Below are positions 61,361 to 64,000 of a stretch of DNA of 64,000 bases, in pieces (positions within the stretch are counted from its first letter, which is position 1; each line of letters opens with the position of its first letter). Source of the DNA: Schaedlerella glycyrrhizinilytica_A (GTDB lineage Bacteria > Bacillota > Clostridia > Lachnospirales > Lachnospiraceae); the NCBI RefSeq assembly GCF_042852765.1, contig NZ_AP031414.1. One strand, written 5' to 3'. Under the pieces are notes generated by a model. The model saw only the letters and a program-made list of their open reading frames with translations, ran no database searches and was not told the origin of the DNA. The position numbers and the translations under genes are program-made.

Positions 61361-62491
61361 TTATTTCATAAAGATCAGTTCATACTCTCTTGTCCCGAGA
61401 CCGATCTTCTCCGCATGTGCAAGACACGTCTTATATTCGGAATTTGGCGTTGTATTTTCAAAATGATCGTGGTGATCACAGAAATGTTCCGCTGCCATCC
61501 GATCCGAAAGCTGACTGTTCGGAAGCGGAGTCATTTTCAGACAGGCATCCACACAGGCCTGATCCAGCGCGAGCGGGTCAAACGATGCAAACATTCCGAT
61601 ATTCGGGAGGATCGGCGCATCATTTTCCGGATGACAGTCGCAGTTCGGAGACACGTCCACCACAAGTGAAATATGGAAGTTCGGTCTTCCGTCGAGCACC
61701 GCTTTTGTGTACTCTGCCATTCTGCTGTTCAGTACTTTCGTCGCCGCACTGTCCTCAAAACTGATCGCATCGAAGTTACATGCTCCGATACAACGTCCGC
61801 ACCCGACACAATTCTCAGCGTTCACTGTCATTTTTCGGCTCGCTTCATCGAAAGATAATCCATCATTTGCACATTCTCTCAGACACTGCTTACAGCCGCG
61901 GCATGCTTCCGCATCGATCGTCGGCTTTCCGTTGGCATGCTGATCTTTCTTTCCCGCACGGGAACCGCATCCCATTCCGATATTTTTGATCGCGCCGCCG
62001 AATCCGGTTGCCTCATGTCCTTTGAAATGGGTCAGACTGATGAAAATATCCGCGTCCATCACGGCGCGTCCGATCTTCGCTTTCTCGATATACTCGCCTC
62101 CCTGCACCGGAACTTCAATATCATCGGTTCCTTTCAGACCGTCGCCGATCAGGATCGGACACCCAACCGTCATCGGGGTAAATCCGTTTTCCCATGCACA
62201 ATACAAGTGTTCCAGCGCATTTTTCCGGCTTCCCGGATACAGCGTATTACAATCCGTCAGAAACGGCTTTCCGCCAAGTTCTTTCACAACATCCGCCACC
62301 GCTTTCGCATAATTCGGACGCAGGAAACTCAGATTTCCCAGTTCACCGAAATGCATCTTGATCGCCACGAATTTATTTTCCATGTCGATCTCGGAGATCC
62401 CCGCTTTTTTCATCAGGCGCTGAAGCTTCGTCGGAAGCCCCTCCCCTAACTTTGCACGAAAATCGGTGTAATATACTTTTGCTTTTTCCAT
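61361..62491 (-). CDS. DUF362 protein with two [4Fe-4S] clusters
   Basis: 376 residues from the ATG at 62491 (AAGGAGG upstream). The DUF362 core (KVYYTDFRAKLGEGLPTKL, VAIKMHFGELGNLSFLRP, SLTHFKGHEATGFGGAIKN) contains a ferredoxin module: CRGCKQCLRECANDG near 208 and CVGCGRCIGACNFD near 236. It is a presumed cytosolic redox protein; the reaction is unknown. It starts 37 bp after uraA. Confidence 0.85.
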   Translation of the reverse strand: MEKAKVYYTDFRAKLGEGLPTKLQRLMKKAGISEIDMENKFVAIKMHFGELGNLSFLRPNYAKAVADVVKELGGKPFLTDCNTLYPGSRKNALEHLYCAWENGFTPMTVGCPILIGDGLKGTDDIEVPVQGGEYIEKAKIGRAVMDADIFISLTHFKGHEATGFGGAIKNIGMGCGSRAGKKDQHANGKPTIDAEACRGCKQCLRECANDGLSFDEASRKMTVNAENCVGCGRCIGACNFDAISFEDSAATKVLNSRMAEYTKAVLDGRPNFHISLVVDVSPNCDCHPENDAPILPNIGMFASFDPLALDQACVDACLKMTPLPNSQLSDRMAAEHFCDHHDHFENTTPNSEYKTCLAHAEKIGLGTREYELIFMK

Positions 62492-62528
62492 CTGAACCGC
62501 CTCCTTTTCTTTTGTTGATTCTGCATTT

Positions 62529-63782
62529 TTATTCTGCATCATTTGTCAAATGGAATTTGTCCAATATATAAAATGCAAGACTTAAGACCATACCGACTAC
62601 GCTGGCAAGCACCATGCCTTTCAGTTCAATATCTCCGAACTTTACCGCAATACCGGAAAGTCCCGTCACGAAAATGACGGAAGTCAGCGCCAGGTTTCTG
62701 GACTTTCCGTAATCGACTTTGGAGTCCACAAGGATACGGATTCCGGATGTTCCTATCATTCCGTAGAGCAGGAATGAAATTCCGCCGATCACAGGTCCCG
62801 GGATCGTACTGATCAGCGTAGATAATTTTCCTACGAACGAACAGACGATCGAAAGCACTGCCGCGCCCGCAATGACACGCACACTGTATACGCCGGTCAC
62901 TGCCATCACACCGATATTCTCTCCGTATGTCGTTGTCGGAACCGATCCGATCATTCCCGAGAGCATCGTGGAAAAGTTGTCCGCAAACAACGTGCGGTGA
63001 AGTCCCGGATCTTTGATCAGATCCCGACCGACGATCTTGCTCGTCACGATCTGATGTCCGATGTGTTCCGAAGCAATGACCAGGATCACCGGGAGCATGA
63101 TCAGAATCGCCTCCATACTGAACTTCGGCGATGAGAAGTTCGGAAGCGCAAAGAACGAAGCCGCCTTTACTTCCGTAAAATCAACAATTCCACACACCAG
63201 CGCTGCCGCATATCCGGCGATCACGGCGATCAGGATCGGGATAACGGACAGAAACTTCCGAAACATGATCGAACCAAATACCGCAACTCCCAACGTCACA
63301 AAAAATACGATCGCATTTTCCGGCTGGATCTTTTCCTCCAGAAGTCCTGCATTGCTTGCCGCCGTACCGGATAATTCCAGTCCAATCAAAGCGACGACCG
63401 GTCCCATTGCAGCCGGAGGCAGTACCACGTCGATCCAGTCCGATCCGAACTTGTAAATAAGCAGCGCCAGAATACAGCCGCAGAAACCGACTGCCACAAA
63501 ACTTCCCAGCGCATATTCATAACCAAATTTTGTGATCACAATTCCCGCAGGCGCTAAAAACGCAAAACTGGATCCCAGATATGCCGGAGCTTTTCCTTTC
63601 GTGATCAGGATAAACAGCAATGTGCCAACGCCATTCATAAACAGTACGATCGCCGGATTGATCCCGAACACAAACGGAACGAGAACCGATGCCCCGAACA
63701 TCGCAAACATATGCTGGATACTCAAAGGGATCAGCAGCTTTGCCGGCACCTTTTCCTCAACCTGAATGATTCTTTTTTCCAT
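62529..63782 (-). CDS. uraA: Uracil/xanthine permease (NCS2 family)
   Basis: 417 residues from the ATG at 63782 (GAGAGGAAG upstream). About 12-14 membrane segments. Motifs IQHMFAMFGASVLVPFVFG near 20, AGAGGG-like QIVTSKIVGRDL and the conserved ASEHIGHQ near 230 point to UraA/PyrP. It imports uracil with protons. The predicted -35/-10 pair lies at 63823-63851. Confidence 0.9.
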   Translation of the reverse strand: MEKRIIQVEEKVPAKLLIPLSIQHMFAMFGASVLVPFVFGINPAIVLFMNGVGTLLFILITKGKAPAYLGSSFAFLAPAGIVITKFGYEYALGSFVAVGFCGCILALLIYKFGSDWIDVVLPPAAMGPVVALIGLELSGTAASNAGLLEEKIQPENAIVFFVTLGVAVFGSIMFRKFLSVIPILIAVIAGYAAALVCGIVDFTEVKAASFFALPNFSSPKFSMEAILIMLPVILVIASEHIGHQIVTSKIVGRDLIKDPGLHRTLFADNFSTMLSGMIGSVPTTTYGENIGVMAVTGVYSVRVIAGAAVLSIVCSFVGKLSTLISTIPGPVIGGISFLLYGMIGTSGIRILVDSKVDYGKSRNLALTSVIFVTGLSGIAVKFGDIELKGMVLASVVGMVLSLAFYILDKFHLTNDAE

Positions 63783-63822
63783 AATCTTCCTCTCATTTCT
63801 CCTGTATTTTTCTTTCTTACCT

Positions 63823-63851
63823 ACTATATCATACAACGCCCCGGAGGTAAA
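63823..63851 (-). promoter_or_regulatory. Promoter of uraA
   Basis: On the minus strand TTTACC and TATAGT with a 17-bp spacer, about 40 bp before the ATG. I see no PyrR-type leader in the short space. Confidence 0.5.
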
Positions 63852-63987
63852 CCGGTTATGTTTTACACAGGCTTAACAAACACTTCACCTCGATTTGGTT
63901 GCATAAAAAAACCGGAAAATCTTTATAAGGATTCCTGCATCCGATAAGGATACCGATCCTGCATCTCAAGAAAGGAGTTTACATAAA

Positions 63988-64000
63988 ATGCTTGAACTGA
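63988..64000 (+). CDS. Start of a gene running off the window
   Basis: AAAGGAG, then ATG at 63988, coding MLEL. Only four codons are visible, so the product cannot be named. It is divergent from uraA. Confidence 0.5.

Noticed and set aside
1..64000. Prophage or CRISPR-Cas system
   Set aside because: No phage structural gene, integrase, Cas protein or spacer array was found on either strand.

Overview
The window reads as chromosomal DNA of a strictly anaerobic, spore-lineage Firmicute, most likely a gut Lachnospiraceae. The evidence is the gene order ylxM-ffh-rpsP-khpA-rimM-trmD-rplS-lepB-rbgA-lepB-rnhB-yraN-pgeF, a glutamate-synthase-linked [FeFe] hydrogenase, an EFR1-type ferredoxin, purine-rich Shine-Dalgarno sites and occasional TTG/GTG starts. 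No plasmid, prophage or CRISPR signature was seen. The assignment below family level is not attempted.

Layout. 1-15 kb: a partial YitT membrane protein, an EFR1 flavodoxin/ferredoxin, asd and argH, queH, a two-gene ABC importer without a binding protein, a Ser/Thr kinase with SH3 modules co-transcribed with a serine hydrolase, a two-gene [FeFe] hydrogenase operon (GltD/NuoF-like flavoprotein plus HydA) and an SDR dehydrogenase. 15.2-17.0 kb: a complete IS30-family element flanked by an exact 13-bp direct repeat. 17.0-18.8 kb: tRNA-Thr(CGT) and a sodium symporter. 18.8-28.2 kb: mscS and a translation/secretion/RNA-processing block on the minus strand. 28.3-35.1 kb: an accessory stretch with a broken AAA ATPase, an intracellular-type subtilase, a cysteine-rich small protein with a duplicated hydrophobic motif, three unrecognised small genes, a thioesterase, a TruA-like protein lacking the catalytic aspartate, and a CmpB-like membrane protein.

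35.1-52.9 kb is a visibly AT-richer, tightly overlapping minus-strand cluster for a surface glycan. It holds a WecE-like transaminase, ATP-grasp ligase, GT2, DegT-like protein, O-acyltransferase, flippase, two large membrane proteins, and a striking set: two DRE-TIM aldolases, a KdsC-type phosphatase, a KdsB-type CMP transferase and a glycosyltransferase with sialyltransferase-like motifs. No KdsA or NeuB is seen, so the cluster may make a CMP-activated ulosonic acid by an unusual aldol route; this is the best candidate for an undescribed system.

52.9-64 kb returns to core metabolism: malQ and glgP with a divergent AraC regulator, a PHP-domain protein, a DUF4203-like membrane protein, asnA, a 56-residue protein behind a dyad that spans its -10 box, a DUF362/ferredoxin protein, a uracil permease, and the first codons of a further gene.

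A family of short inverted repeats (consensus near TAGCGTCgrTGTAyAA) recurs about nine times, mostly at gene 3' ends; in two genes it supplies the TAG stop codon.
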